Below are positions 24,120 through 34,260 of a DNA stretch of 64,000 nt, in pieces (within the stretch, counting starts at the first letter, position 1; every line of letters begins with the position of its first letter). Source of the stretch: an uncultured Bacillota bacterium. GTDB taxonomy: Bacteria > Bacillota > Clostridia > Peptostreptococcales > Anaerovoracaceae. The position numbers and the translations under genes were made by a program. The stretch spans positions 52,445-116,444 of the forward strand of contig CAKMKG010000004.1 of the NCBI GenBank assembly GCA_927441425.1, read 5' to 3'. The notes under the pieces are model-generated. The model was not told where the DNA came from, did not search any database, and worked only from the letters and a program-made list of their open reading frames with translations.

Positions 24120-25334
24120 ATGAGTTTAAACAGTACCCCCTCCTCCGATCGCATCCACATTGGTTTCTTTGGGAAGCGAAATGCCGGGAAATCCAGCGTC
24201 ATCAACGCAGTTACAGGACAGAGTTTATCCATCGTTTCCGACGTAAAGGGAACGACCACAGATCCGGTGTACAAAGCCATGGAGCTGTTACCTCTTGGTC
24301 CCGTCATGATGATCGACACACCGGGGCTGGACGACGAAGGCGCTCTTGGAAAGCTCAGAATGCAGAAAAGTGATCAGGTCCTGAACAAGACGGATATCGC
24401 CGTGCTGGTTGTCGACGCTACATCAGGCATAACGGAAGAGGACAATGCGATTCTCCGACGTTTCCGGCAGAAAGGCATTCCCTTCCTTGTAGTTTACAAT
24501 AAGCTAGATTTGGTCGACCAGATCAGTCGAGAGGAAATCGTCTCTGCTGAGAATGTGATATGGATCAGCACGGAAACGGGAGAAAACATCCATGAGTTGA
24601 AGGAACTGATTGCAAAACAGGTTCCCACAGGGCAGTCCAAATATCCCATCGTAGCGGATCTACTTCAGCCCTCTGACTTTGTGGTGCTCGTGGTTCCCAT
24701 CGACACCGCCGCGCCCAAGGGGCGTCTGATCCTACCCCAGCAGCAGACCATCAGGGATATTCTGGAGGCCAATGGGGTTGCAATTGTCATCAAGGAAACT
24801 GAACTTTCCGAAACCTTGAAACGACTCGGCAACACTCCCCGCCTTGTCATCACCGACAGTCAGGTTTTTGCCAGAGTTTCCGCGGAGACTCCGGCGGAAA
24901 TTTTACTAACCTCCTTTTCTATCCTGTTTGCCCGCCACAAGGGCAATCTCGCGCTGGCAGTCAAAGGGGTAACCGCCATTGATCGATTGCAGGACGGGGA
25001 TACTGTACTGATTTCCGAAGGCTGTACCCACCATCGCCAGTGCGATGATATCGGAACAAGAAAGCTCCCCCGATGGATGGAGCAGTACAGCGGCAAAAAA
25101 TTGGCATTCAAATTCACCAGTGGAACGGAATTCCCAGAGGATTTTACCGGATACAATATGGTCGTACACTGCGGCGGCTGCATGCTGAACGAACGGGAAA
25201 TGAAGTATCGTCTGCAATGCGCCGAGGATCAGGAGCTTCCCATGACGAATTACGGAATTCTGATCGCTTATATGCAGGGAATCTTAGCTCGCAGCCTTGC
25301 ACCCTTTCCTGATTTCGCAGCCTATTTAACATAA
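24120..25334 (+). CDS. hydF: [FeFe]-hydrogenase maturation GTPase HydF
   Basis: A 404-residue scaffold protein that carries the diiron precursor to apo-hydrogenase. The N-terminal GTPase has Walker A GKRNAGKSS (18-26), switch II DTPGLDD, and NKLD for guanine recognition. The C-terminal cluster domain has the ligand set CTHHRQC near residue 302 and HCGGCM near residue 352. It ends the TM1266-hydE-hydG-hydF operon, 20 bases after hydG. The catalytic hydrogenase gene is not adjacent; a hydrogenase-like gene lies at 34856. Confidence 0.95.
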   Translation: MSLNSTPSSDRIHIGFFGKRNAGKSSVINAVTGQSLSIVSDVKGTTTDPVYKAMELLPLGPVMMIDTPGLDDEGALGKLRMQKSDQVLNKTDIAVLVVDATSGITEEDNAILRRFRQKGIPFLVVYNKLDLVDQISREEIVSAENVIWISTETGENIHELKELIAKQVPTGQSKYPIVADLLQPSDFVVLVVPIDTAAPKGRLILPQQQTIRDILEANGVAIVIKETELSETLKRLGNTPRLVITDSQVFARVSAETPAEILLTSFSILFARHKGNLALAVKGVTAIDRLQDGDTVLISEGCTHHRQCDDIGTRKLPRWMEQYSGKKLAFKFTSGTEFPEDFTGYNMVVHCGGCMLNEREMKYRLQCAEDQELPMTNYGILIAYMQGILARSLAPFPDFAAYLT

Positions 25335-25384
25335 TAATACAGCCTTTATTTGATGGGGCTTGTGGTATAAATTGTTAAAAACTT

Positions 25385-25419
25385 GGGTTATTCGATTCTT
25401 GATCGAATGCCCTTTTTTT
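25385..25419 (+). terminator. Terminator of the hydrogenase-maturation operon
   Basis: Stem GGG..ATTCGAT/ATCGAAT.CCC with a five-base loop, then seven T residues. Confidence 0.8.
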
Positions 25420-25558
25420 ATGTTCATTTTTCTTGTCATGTTGTGTCGATATTGGTTTGACTTTGTTGAACGAACGATTCCACATTTAATTTTTTCTTTG
25501 GTATAATGGTGTAGAAATTTTGAAAATCCAAGGGATTTTTGTAGCAAGGAAGGATAAC

Positions 25559-27109
25559 ATGGGGCTATATTTTCAAAATGACAATGACCAATTTTACAAT
25601 ATCTTCTTTAAAAACAACGTTTCAAACATGCTCATTATCGATTATGAAACATTAAAGATTGTAGATGCCAATTATGCGGCATGCGCTTTTTACAAGTACA
25701 GCTATCAGGAAATTTTAGGGTTGAAATTTACGGATCTTAGCACAATAAAGGCGGATCAGGTTTATACTCAGATAAATTTGGTGGCTTCCCATGTAAAGAA
25801 CAGCTTTGCTTCCAAGCATCGAATTTCAAACGGAGAAGCTAAAAATGTCAGAGTCAATTCCGGTCTTATCACAATCAACAATAAAAAATACATACACGCT
25901 ATCGTATTTGACGTTACGGATAACGAAGAAGCAAAGCCTATCTCTCAAATGCAGGTGATTCTGGATAACTTGCCTTTCGTAGCCTGGTTCAAGGATCTGC
26001 AAGGGAGGTATCTGGCCGTGAATAAGTCCTTTGAAGACCAATATGGCTGTTTAAAGGATAATGTCATCGGAAAGTATGATTTCGAAATTTTCTCCAAAGC
26101 ACAGGCGGATACCTTCTTGTTCGGTGACATCGATATCATTACCAAGCGGAAAAAAGTGCATTTCGAGGAGAAAAACGAGAACGGCAGGTGGAACGAAGTC
26201 TATAAGAGTCCTGTCTTCAATGATTATGGAAACATCATCGGCACCACGGGGATTTCCAGAGATATCACTGAGAAAAAAATGCAGGAAAAGGCACTTCATG
26301 ATGCGGAGTTCAGAGAAGTGCAGTTGCTTCAGGAAACCATCGAGTTGAAGGACAATTTTATTACGATGATCACACATGAGTTTAAGACGCCCATTGCGAT
26401 TATCAATGCGGCAATTCAAACCATGGAAATCGTCTGCAAAAATGATATCAATGAAAAAATGAAAAGCTATCTTGGAAAAATCAAGCAGAACTCTCTTCGG
26501 CAGCAGCGGCTGGTAGACAATCTGCTGGACATTACAAGGCTGAGAGCCGGCCGGATGAAAACCAATTATCAAAACGTCGAGATCGTATCTCTGACAAGAG
26601 GTGTCGTGGAATCTGTAAAACTGTACGCCGATCAGAAGTTTTTGCGGCTATCCTTTCAGTCTTCCTGCGATCGTGTCGTCGTCTCAACTGATGTGGATAA
26701 GATTGAGCGGATTTTATTAAACCTACTCTCCAATGCCATTAAGTTTACACCTCCTGAACGAAGCATCAACGTCATTTTGTACAGGCAGGGCTCCAATTTA
26801 AAAATTGATATCAAGGACAGAGGCATCGGGATACCGGAAGATAAAAAGGTCATCATCTTTGAACGGTTCGGCCAGGCCGACACCTCTCTCTCCCGGCAGG
26901 CAGAAGGCACCGGGATTGGTCTTTACCTGGTCAAGCTGCTGGTGGAAAGCCTAGAAGGAAAAATCCATGTATCAAGCGAGGAAGGCTATGGCTCTACCTT
27001 CTCTATCACCCTTCCGATTCAGCAGGATGATTCGCAAAAATCCCATAAGATCAACGATAATAGAATCCTCCAGGCCACGTCACTTGAGTTCTCGGATATT
27101 ATACTGTGA
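25559..27109 (+). CDS. PAS-domain sensor histidine kinase
   Basis: A 516-residue kinase without clear membrane helices, so probably cytoplasmic. Two PAS domains (about 15-130 and 135-255, the second starting FVAWFKDLQGRYLAVNKSFEDQYG and ending GISRDITEKK) precede the HisKA motif ITHEFKTPIAIINAA. The ATPase domain has LLSNAIKFTPPE, DRGIGIPEDKK and GTGIGLYLVK. I start at the ATG at 25559 with AAGGAAGG upstream instead of an upstream TTG at 25520. No response regulator is adjacent; only a small acidic protein follows. The signal is unknown; PAS domains often bind haem, flavin or small metabolites. Confidence 0.88.
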   Translation: MGLYFQNDNDQFYNIFFKNNVSNMLIIDYETLKIVDANYAACAFYKYSYQEILGLKFTDLSTIKADQVYTQINLVASHVKNSFASKHRISNGEAKNVRVNSGLITINNKKYIHAIVFDVTDNEEAKPISQMQVILDNLPFVAWFKDLQGRYLAVNKSFEDQYGCLKDNVIGKYDFEIFSKAQADTFLFGDIDIITKRKKVHFEEKNENGRWNEVYKSPVFNDYGNIIGTTGISRDITEKKMQEKALHDAEFREVQLLQETIELKDNFITMITHEFKTPIAIINAAIQTMEIVCKNDINEKMKSYLGKIKQNSLRQQRLVDNLLDITRLRAGRMKTNYQNVEIVSLTRGVVESVKLYADQKFLRLSFQSSCDRVVVSTDVDKIERILLNLLSNAIKFTPPERSINVILYRQGSNLKIDIKDRGIGIPEDKKVIIFERFGQADTSLSRQAEGTGIGLYLVKLLVESLEGKIHVSSEEGYGSTFSITLPIQQDDSQKSHKINDNRILQATSLEFSDIIL

Positions 27110-27183
27110 TCGGTACATACTATGGATTATCAATAGCAGAAATCTATTGCATATCAATATCATGAACAACATCGGAGGAAAAT

Positions 27184-27384
27184 ATGTCAGATTTACATTT
27201 AGAAACAAAAGCAAATCCTGACGAGGACAGTGAAGCTTTCATTCGTCAGGATTTCAACGATATGCCTTTTAAGGGCATCGCAGATGACGGCATCGATCAG
27301 ATGGAAAACGGCTTTGCCTTTTCCCAGTCGGAGATCATTGACTTTTCACAGGGAGTCGATTCCCGAATGGATGAAAATGAATAA
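27184..27384 (+). CDS. Small acidic protein of unknown function
   Basis: A 66-residue, strongly acidic protein with a good ribosome site (GGAGG, six bases before the ATG). It has no signal peptide, cysteines or recognisable motif; Asp and Glu are spread along the chain, with FNDMPFKGIADDGIDQMENG in the middle. It lies 75 bases after the PAS kinase and before a terminator, so it is probably co-transcribed with it. It could be a small partner of the kinase, but nothing in the sequence shows this. Confidence 0.55.
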   Translation: MSDLHLETKANPDEDSEAFIRQDFNDMPFKGIADDGIDQMENGFAFSQSEIIDFSQGVDSRMDENE

Positions 27385-27405
27385 CACTTAATCTTCGAAC
27401 TCTCC

Positions 27406-27438
27406 AAGCTCGCGTTCCAATTTCGTGAGCTTTTTTAT
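27406..27438 (+). terminator. Terminator of the PAS kinase operon
   Basis: Stem AAGCTC+GCG / CGT+GAGCTT with a short loop, then a T run. Confidence 0.8.
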
Positions 27439-27510
27439 TGGAAGTGGCGTCAGTCACTTTTTTATTTGGTAAAACAATTTTGTATTTTTATGTATTTTTT
27501 TCACCACCTA

Positions 27511-27560
27511 ATCCTATATATTGACAGGAGTCGACAGAAAGAATATTATATATATGGTGT
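27511..27560 (+). promoter_or_regulatory. nrdD promoter with possible NrdR-like boxes
   Basis: A -35 TTGACA (27521-27526), 17-base spacer and -10 TATTAT (27544-27549) form a strong promoter. TATATAT-centred 16-mers that loosely resemble NrdR boxes overlap the -35 (27511-27526) and the -10 (27545-27560). The NrdR match is weak (roughly 10 and 12 of 16 bases), and the spacing is about 34 bases. Confidence 0.55.
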
Positions 27561-27636
27561 CTCAAGTGGCGTATGCCTCAACATATTGTATTTTTACTTG
27601 TATTTCTATTCATTGTAATTATGGAGGTAATGTACC

Positions 27637-29772
27637 GTGCTGAAACAAATTATTAAGCGTGACCGTTCTATTGTCCTGTTCAAGAAAGAAAAAATTGTAT
27701 TAGCGATATTTAAGGCCGCGAAAGCTGTAGGAGGAAATGATTTCTCAACCTCTGAAAAATTAGCGGATGAAGCGATCAGAATGGCGGAAGATCGCTATCC
27801 CGACGGCATTGCAGATGTGGAAGGCGTTCAGGATATCGTTGAAAAGGTTTTGATCGAAAATGGACATGCAAAAACGGCCAAGGCTTATATTCTATATCGT
27901 GAGAAAAGACGTTCTGCACGTGAGTCTAATGCGCTCATTGGGGCGACCATCAATATGTTTACAGAATATCTCAACGATGCAGACTGGCAGGTCAACGAAA
28001 ATGCAAATACGCAAAAGTCGATCAACGGTCTGAATAATTATGTGCGGGAAGCCTTTACTCAAAATTACTGGCTCCATGAAATCTATTCTGACGAAATCAG
28101 AGAATCTCATCTATCCGGAGATATCCATATTCACGACCTGGGCTTTTTTGGGCCATACTGTGCCGGCTGGGATCTGAGACAGCTTCTGATGAACGGATTC
28201 GGCGGCGTTCCCGGCAAGGTGGAATCCAAGGCACCCAAGCATCTGCGCACTTTCCTGGGTCAGATCGTAAACTCTACCTTTACTACCCAAGGAGAAACTG
28301 CGGGAGCGCAGGCCTGGTCCTCCTTTGATACCTACTGTGCCCCGTTTATCCACTACGATAATCTTGATTACAAAACCGTGAAGCAGGCGCTTCAGGAATT
28401 TATTTTTAATTTAAACGTACCGACCCGTGTCGGTTTTCAGTGTCCTTTTTCCAATTTGACCTTCGACCTCGTGCCTCCGAGCACCCTGAGAAACGAATAT
28501 GCCATCGTAGGCGGTCAGCTCATGGATAAAACCTATGGAGCGTTCCAGAAGGAAATGGATCTGTTCAATATGGCTTTCTGTGATGTTATGATGGAAGGGG
28601 ATTCCAAAGGAAGAGTATTCACCTTCCCGATCCCAACCATAAATGTCACCAAGGATTTCGACTGGAACAGCCCCGTCATCGAGAAAATCATGGAAATCAC
28701 TTGTCGATACGGCGTGCCGTATTTTTCAAATTATATCAATTCGGATCTTTCGCCGGAGGATGCCCTTTCTATGTGCTGCCGTCTCAGGCTGGATACTACT
28801 GAACTGAGAAAACGAGGAGGCGGTCTGTTCGGTTCCAACCCGCTGACGGGCTCCATCGGAGTCGTCACCGTCAATCTGCCGAGGTTGGCTTATATTTCAA
28901 CCAGCGAATCGGAATTTCAGACTCGGCTTTGGCAGCAGATGAATACTGCGGGCAAAAGTCTGGAAATCAAACGCAAGGTCATTGAAGAACAAACCGCAAG
29001 AGGCTTATACCCATATTCGGCTAATTTTTTAAAGGGGGTTAAGGCACACACCGACTGCTACTGGTTCAACCATTTCAATACCATCGGCCTCATCGGAATG
29101 AATGAGGCATGCCAGAATCTTCTCGGACCGGAGTACGACCTGACGACCTCAGAAGGCCAGAATTTTGCTCTTCGTACCCTTACCTACATGAGAGAGGTCA
29201 TCAAAGACATTCAGGAAGAAACCGGACATTATTATAATCTTGAAGCCACACCAGCAGAAGGAACAAGCTATCGTCTTGCTCAAAAGGACTTAAAGAAATA
29301 CCCGAGCATTATTACTGCCGGAGACCAAATTCCATACTATACCAACTCATCCCAGCTTCCGGTGGGTTATACCGACGATATCTTTGAAACCCTTGATCTG
29401 CAAGATGAGCTCCAGTCCCTCTATACGGGAGGCACGGTCCTGCACCTATATCTTGGAGAGGAAATCAAGGATATCAACGCTGCGAAACTGCTGATTCAGA
29501 AAGCCTTTACGAAATATAAGCTACCTTATGTTTCCTTGACCCCAACCTTCTCCATCTGCAACAATCATGGCTACCTTTCCGGAGAGCAGTACACCTGTCC
29601 GGATTGCGGTGAATCTACCGAGGTCTGGAGTCGTGTGGTGGGATATCTGCGGCCGGTTCAGAATTTCAATAAGGGCAAGCGGGAAGAGTACAATCAGCGG
29701 GTTAAATATGTCATGAAAGAAGATAGCAATCAGAAAGTTAAAAATCCTTCCAATGTGAGCGAATCACTGTAA
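27637..29772 (+). CDS. nrdD: Anaerobic ribonucleoside-triphosphate reductase NrdD
   Basis: A 711-residue class III reductase that makes dNTPs without oxygen using a glycyl radical. An N-terminal ATP-cone (1-95: IIKRDRSIVLFKKEKIVLAIFKAAKA in part) gives allosteric control. The core shows IHIHDLGF, CRLRLDTTELRKRGGGLFGSNPLTGSIG and NACQN-like ligands. The C-terminus has a zinc site (CxxxxG...CPDCG) and the radical site RVVGYLRPV with Gly669. The start is GTG at 27637 with GGAGGTAA upstream. It is in an operon with nrdG, 13 bases downstream. Confidence 0.96.
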   Translation: MLKQIIKRDRSIVLFKKEKIVLAIFKAAKAVGGNDFSTSEKLADEAIRMAEDRYPDGIADVEGVQDIVEKVLIENGHAKTAKAYILYREKRRSARESNALIGATINMFTEYLNDADWQVNENANTQKSINGLNNYVREAFTQNYWLHEIYSDEIRESHLSGDIHIHDLGFFGPYCAGWDLRQLLMNGFGGVPGKVESKAPKHLRTFLGQIVNSTFTTQGETAGAQAWSSFDTYCAPFIHYDNLDYKTVKQALQEFIFNLNVPTRVGFQCPFSNLTFDLVPPSTLRNEYAIVGGQLMDKTYGAFQKEMDLFNMAFCDVMMEGDSKGRVFTFPIPTINVTKDFDWNSPVIEKIMEITCRYGVPYFSNYINSDLSPEDALSMCCRLRLDTTELRKRGGGLFGSNPLTGSIGVVTVNLPRLAYISTSESEFQTRLWQQMNTAGKSLEIKRKVIEEQTARGLYPYSANFLKGVKAHTDCYWFNHFNTIGLIGMNEACQNLLGPEYDLTTSEGQNFALRTLTYMREVIKDIQEETGHYYNLEATPAEGTSYRLAQKDLKKYPSIITAGDQIPYYTNSSQLPVGYTDDIFETLDLQDELQSLYTGGTVLHLYLGEEIKDINAAKLLIQKAFTKYKLPYVSLTPTFSICNNHGYLSGEQYTCPDCGESTEVWSRVVGYLRPVQNFNKGKREEYNQRVKYVMKEDSNQKVKNPSNVSESL

Positions 29773-29785
29773 AGGAGTTCCTCCC

Positions 29786-30472
29786 ATGAATATATCCGGC
29801 ATCATAAAGAGCTCTCTGATCGACTACCCCGGATTGATTTCCTGTGTACTGTTTGTGCCCGGCTGCAATTACTCCTGCTTCTATTGTCATAACCGATCCC
29901 TCATCGACGGCAGTCATATTCTTCTGACGCCTCAGTATGTAACGGATTTTCTGCAGAAGCGAGTGGGGCTCCTTGACGGCGTGGTGATTTCAGGGGGTGA
30001 ACCAACGCTCCAAAGCAATCTGATTCCTTTTCTACAGCTGCTGCGAGGCCTTGGTTATCAGATCAAGCTCGATACCAACGGATCTCATCCCGAGGTTGTT
30101 AAGGAGCTGCTCAAGCTGGAATTGTGCGATTATTTTGCCGTGGACTATAAATCTCCCGCAGAGGACTATCCAAAGATCTGCGGACACGGCGCCGAGGCTC
30201 GGCAGGTGGTCGAAACCATCCGGATGCTTTCCGAGGGGGATATCCCCTTTGAAGTAAGAACCACCGTGATTCCCCTTTTGGGAAGGAAAGATCTCATGGC
30301 GATGACAAAGGAAATCCCCGTGGTTCCGCGGTATGTTCTGAACCGATATCGGGTACCGGACAAGTATTTGCCCCAGGATGAAGATAGAATTCGAATGAAA
30401 CCCTATTCCCTTGAGGAAATCAAGTCCATGGCGGGCAGCGTGATCGACTACCAGCCGAATATTACAACATAA
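29786..30472 (+). CDS. nrdG: Anaerobic ribonucleotide reductase-activating protein NrdG
   Basis: A 228-residue radical SAM activase that installs the glycyl radical on NrdD. The cluster motif is C27-NYS-C31-FY-C34 in FVPGCNYSCFYCHN, followed by GVVISGGEPTLQ. It resembles the longer pyruvate formate-lyase-activase-like NrdG found in clostridia. It follows nrdD by 13 bases, with GGAG upstream of its ATG. Confidence 0.93.
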   Translation: MNISGIIKSSLIDYPGLISCVLFVPGCNYSCFYCHNRSLIDGSHILLTPQYVTDFLQKRVGLLDGVVISGGEPTLQSNLIPFLQLLRGLGYQIKLDTNGSHPEVVKELLKLELCDYFAVDYKSPAEDYPKICGHGAEARQVVETIRMLSEGDIPFEVRTTVIPLLGRKDLMAMTKEIPVVPRYVLNRYRVPDKYLPQDEDRIRMKPYSLEEIKSMAGSVIDYQPNITT

Positions 30473-30503
30473 ATGTCAAAATATGAAATGTTAAATCTAT
30501 CTC

Positions 30504-30530
30504 GGAGACCATCCCCATGGTCTCTTTTTT
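30504..30530 (+). terminator. Terminator of nrdD-nrdG
   Basis: Stem GAGACCAT/ATGGTCTC with a four-base loop and six T residues. Confidence 0.85.
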
Positions 30531-30742
30531 CGATGAATAGTCGATTAAGTGCCCTCGACGTGAACCATTTCAAATTAAATATAAACCTCCATATCGTTAA
30601 AAACGTCCGTTTCTACACGCTCAATCCCCTGCAATTTCCCATCTTTCCTCAACTTGGCGGAATTAGCCAAAATCGGCATTAAAGAATTCTTTTAAACTGA
30701 CGATATTAATTTCAGCAGAACTTTAGGTTATTTTCAGCATTT

Positions 30743-30787
30743 TTGTCAGATAATTGTCAGCGTTTTCTGGCATTGTTAAATTATAAA
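30743..30787 (+). promoter_or_regulatory. Second pair of TTGTCAG heptamers, upstream of the chemoreceptor
   Basis: TTGTCAG at 30743-30749 and 30754-30760 is again exactly 11 bases apart, and a degenerate third copy may follow 11 bases later (30765-30771). A TATAAA -10 candidate is at 30782-30787. The likeness to the 20576 site suggests one shared regulator. Confidence 0.5.
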
Positions 30788-30835
30788 CGTATTACAAAAA
30801 ATCTAAAAGATCAGACTGAAAGGATAGAGGTACAA

Positions 30836-33800
30836 ATGAACAACATAAGAAGGATGCGGTGGTTTTATGACCGTAAAATCACAACGAAGGTCATTATTGT
30901 TTTCGTGATAAGCTTGGTTTTAGCTGTATCGATCGCTGTCGGTGTAGCAATCATGTCTTACCAGAATTATAATTTAAGCGTTGCCCAGGAGCAATCAGCA
31001 TTCAGTCTTGACGCACTGGACGGCCGTGTTCACGAGCAGAAGCAGTCAGCACAAAACTATGCGGTTCAGCTTGCACAGGGAACCGATGTCGTTACTGCTA
31101 CGGAACTACGTGATACAGCATTGCTCAATGCTTCAATCAAGGATTTGGAAAATTACAACGACCTTGATTTTATCGCCGTTACGGATCTGTCGGGTACGTT
31201 ACTGCTGAACACCGCACAATCAGATGGAAAAGAAGCGGATATATCGGAAGAAGCTGCCCTCCAGTCGGCGCTAAAAGGCAACAGCACCGTGGGCTTTCAT
31301 ATTGCTGCGGAAAATCAATTCTACATCAGTGCGGCTGCACCGGTGAAAAACCAGGCAGGGCAAATCGTCGGCGCAATATCTGCCGGATATAACGTAAGTG
31401 ACAATGCTCTGGTGGATCTAGTAAAATCTCAGTATGGAACAGACGTCACCATCTTTTCCGGAGATGTACGCGTTTCAACCACGATTATAAAGGATGGCGA
31501 ACGATTACTTGGAACGACCCTGGATCCAGCCATCGCAGAGATCGTTCTGAACCAGAAGCAGGATTATTATGGCGAGGCTGATATTCTGGGGATGCCTTAT
31601 GTTACAGCCTATCGACCGATCGTAACTTCTGACGGCGAGGCTGTTGGGTTAATCTTTTCCGGAAAATCCATGGCAGAAACAAATGCCGAGGTATGGGCTA
31701 CGGTTATAAAAATTATCGTACTAGCCCTTGGAATTCTCGCAGTCTTTACCTTATTGATCATCCTTTTTTTACGACGGACCTTGTCGGCACCCTTAAAAAT
31801 GCTCGCCGGTGTTGCGGATGCAATTGCCGTAGGAGATACTGATTTTAATATCGAAACCACTGCAAAGGATGAAATCGGAACCTTAATGGCATCCTTCCAT
31901 AAAATGACCGTCAGTATCCGCGATCAGGCAGAGGATGCCAATCGAATCGCTGCCGGAGATTTGGCGCTGGAAATCAAGCCCCGTTCCGATAAAGATAAGC
32001 TTGCCTTCAGTATGATGGCGGTAGCAAATACATTAAAAGGTTTGGTTGCAGAAGCGGAAGGAATGACAGCTGCAGCAGTCGAGGGGAATCTTTCCAACCG
32101 CGGCAAGACCGATTCCTTCCAGGGCGGTTATCGGGATATTATAGCAGGCTTTAACCAGACTTTGGACGCGGTCATTGAACCGCTGAACATGGCTGCGGAC
32201 TATATGAACCGAATCAGCAAGGGAGACATTCCTGAAAAGATCACGGAGGAATACTACGGAGACTTTAATGATATCAAAAACAATCTAAATACCTGTATCG
32301 AAGCCGTAGATGCTCTGGTGGAAGATGCTATCATGCTATCCCAATCTGCCGTCGAAGGCAGGCTGAGTACCAGAGCCGACAGTTCAAAGCACGGCGGAGA
32401 CTTTGCAAAGATTATTGAAGGAGTCAATCAGACCCTGGATTCGGTCATCGGACCTTTGAATATAGCTGCAGGATATATTGAACAGATCGGCAAGGGAGAA
32501 ATACCGGAAAAGATTACAGACGAGTACAAGGGCGATTTCAATGACATCAAGAACAGCATCAACGCCTGTGTCGACGGTCTTGATGCCCTTGTGGAAGGCA
32601 ACCATATTCTGAGACTAATGAGTAAGAATGATTATTCTGTTTCCATGGACGGCTCCTATGTAGGAATCTATGAAAAAATGAAGCACAGCATCAACAACGT
32701 AATCTCCAGTGTCAGAGACACCATTGAAGTCGTTGCAGACGTTGCAGACGGCAATTTATCAAGGCTGGATCAGTTGAAAGCCCTCGGGAGACGTGGAGAC
32801 AATGATACCCTGATTCCATCTCTAATCCGAATGCTGGAAAACGTGAAGATGCTCGTGGAAGAGACCATAACCATATCAAATGCCGCCGTGGAAGGAAATC
32901 TCAATGCCCGCGGCGATACGAGCAAATTCAACGGAGAGTTCAGAAATGTCGTGGGTGGCATCAATCAGACACTGGAAGCAATCGAGGTCCCGGTGAGCAA
33001 AGTCCTTTCCGTATTGGAGCAGATGGCAAAAGGAAATCTGAATGTGACCATGGACGGAGAATACCGTGGAGATTATGGGGCGATGAAAAACGCACTGAAC
33101 GAGACCACCGCAAACATCAGAAGCTATGTATCGGAAATCGCAAGCGCCCTCACATCGCTTGCCGACGGCAACCTGAACCTTGCAATCACAGCAGATTACA
33201 AGGGAGACTTTATCGAAATCAAGAACTCCCTGAACAACATTATCGATAACATGAATCAGGTTATGGGAAGCATTCGGGAAACGGCGGATCAGGTATCCTC
33301 CGGCTCCAGACAGGTTTCCGACGGCAGCCAGGCCTTGGCCCAAGGTTCCACGGAGCAAGCAAGCTCGATTCAGGAGCTCACCGCATCCATTACGGAAATT
33401 GCATCCCAGACAAAACAGAATGCGATGAATGCAAACCAGGCAAGTGAGCTTGCCGGAGATGCAAGGAATAACGCAGTCAAGGGAAATGACCAGATGAAGG
33501 GAATGCTCCATTCCATGACAGAAATCAACGAATCCTCGGCGAATATCTCCCGCATCATCAAGGTCATTGACGATATCGCCTTCCAGACAAACATTCTGGC
33601 TCTCAATGCTGCAGTGGAAGCGGCAAGGGCCGGCCAGCACGGCAAGGGCTTTGCTGTCGTCGCAGAGGAGGTTCGAAATCTGGCTGCAAGAAGCGCTAGT
33701 GCAGCGAAGGAAACAACAGAGCTCATTGAGGGTTCCATCAGTAAAGTGCAGGAAGGCACGAAAATTGCCAACAATACCGCTTCCGCTTTGGTTGAAATCG

Positions 33801-34147
33801 TATCCGGCATTGAAAAGGCGGCAAATCTCGTAATGGGCATCGCAGAAGCCTCCAACGTGCAAGCCTCCGGCATCTCCCAGATCAACAAAGGGATCGAGCA
33901 GGTATCTACAGTCGTGCAGAACAATTCGGCAACGGCGGAGGAAAGTGCTGCCGCCAGCGAAGAGCTCTCAAGCCAAGCAGAACTGCTGAAGGAAATGATG
34001 TCGAGATTCAAGCTTAACAATGCAGCGAAAGCATTGCCGGGCTTCACAGGATACCTCGGAAGCGAATCTGGAGAAGTGGATTATAAGAAGCCTGCCACAA
34101 CTTCTCCGAAAATTCTTCTTGGCGATGAATCTTATGACAAATATTAA
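30836..34147 (+). CDS. Methyl-accepting chemotaxis protein with Cache sensor and poly-HAMP array
   Basis: A 1103-residue receptor. TM1 (about 15-38), an extracellular Cache-type domain ([39 protein letters not shown]) and TM2 (about 288-310) are followed by HAMP and then six or more HAMP-like units. These units repeat AAVEGNL..R..., [12 protein letters not shown] and [18 protein letters not shown]. The C-terminal signalling hairpin contains [31 protein letters not shown], the CheA/CheW contact. The receptor is about twice the usual length because of the HAMP array. I start at 30836 with GAGG upstream. Two TTGTCAG heptamers lie about 80 bases before the start. Confidence 0.9.
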   Translation: MNNIRRMRWFYDRKITTKVIIVFVISLVLAVSIAVGVAIMSYQNYNLSVAQEQSAFSLDALDGRVHEQKQSAQNYAVQLAQGTDVVTATELRDTALLNASIKDLENYNDLDFIAVTDLSGTLLLNTAQSDGKEADISEEAALQSALKGNSTVGFHIAAENQFYISAAAPVKNQAGQIVGAISAGYNVSDNALVDLVKSQYGTDVTIFSGDVRVSTTIIKDGERLLGTTLDPAIAEIVLNQKQDYYGEADILGMPYVTAYRPIVTSDGEAVGLIFSGKSMAETNAEVWATVIKIIVLALGILAVFTLLIILFLRRTLSAPLKMLAGVADAIAVGDTDFNIETTAKDEIGTLMASFHKMTVSIRDQAEDANRIAAGDLALEIKPRSDKDKLAFSMMAVANTLKGLVAEAEGMTAAAVEGNLSNRGKTDSFQGGYRDIIAGFNQTLDAVIEPLNMAADYMNRISKGDIPEKITEEYYGDFNDIKNNLNTCIEAVDALVEDAIMLSQSAVEGRLSTRADSSKHGGDFAKIIEGVNQTLDSVIGPLNIAAGYIEQIGKGEIPEKITDEYKGDFNDIKNSINACVDGLDALVEGNHILRLMSKNDYSVSMDGSYVGIYEKMKHSINNVISSVRDTIEVVADVADGNLSRLDQLKALGRRGDNDTLIPSLIRMLENVKMLVEETITISNAAVEGNLNARGDTSKFNGEFRNVVGGINQTLEAIEVPVSKVLSVLEQMAKGNLNVTMDGEYRGDYGAMKNALNETTANIRSYVSEIASALTSLADGNLNLAITADYKGDFIEIKNSLNNIIDNMNQVMGSIRETADQVSSGSRQVSDGSQALAQGSTEQASSIQELTASITEIASQTKQNAMNANQASELAGDARNNAVKGNDQMKGMLHSMTEINESSANISRIIKVIDDIAFQTNILALNAAVEAARAGQHGKGFAVVAEEVRNLAARSASAAKETTELIEGSISKVQEGTKIANNTASALVEIVSGIEKAANLVMGIAEASNVQASGISQINKGIEQVSTVVQNNSATAEESAAASEELSSQAELLKEMMSRFKLNNAAKALPGFTGYLGSESGEVDYKKPATTSPKILLGDESYDKY

Positions 34148-34194
34148 TTCGTATTCCTATTGAGAAATCCTTGTATCACTTTCAAAATCAGAAG

Positions 34195-34232
34195 AAGCGG
34201 TTACAGGTGCTATCCTGCACCTGTAACCGCTT
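34195..34232 (+). terminator. Strong hairpin after the chemoreceptor
   Basis: A perfect 16-base-pair stem (arm AAGCGGTTACAGGTGC) with a six-base loop, between convergent genes. The downstream T content is moderate on the plus strand. Confidence 0.7.
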
Positions 34233-34260
34233 ATCTGCTTCTTATGTGTAGGATAACAAA

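Noticed and set aside
30473..30682. A 69-residue plus-strand frame after nrdG.
   Set aside because: It reads through the nrdG terminator, has no RBS and resembles no protein.
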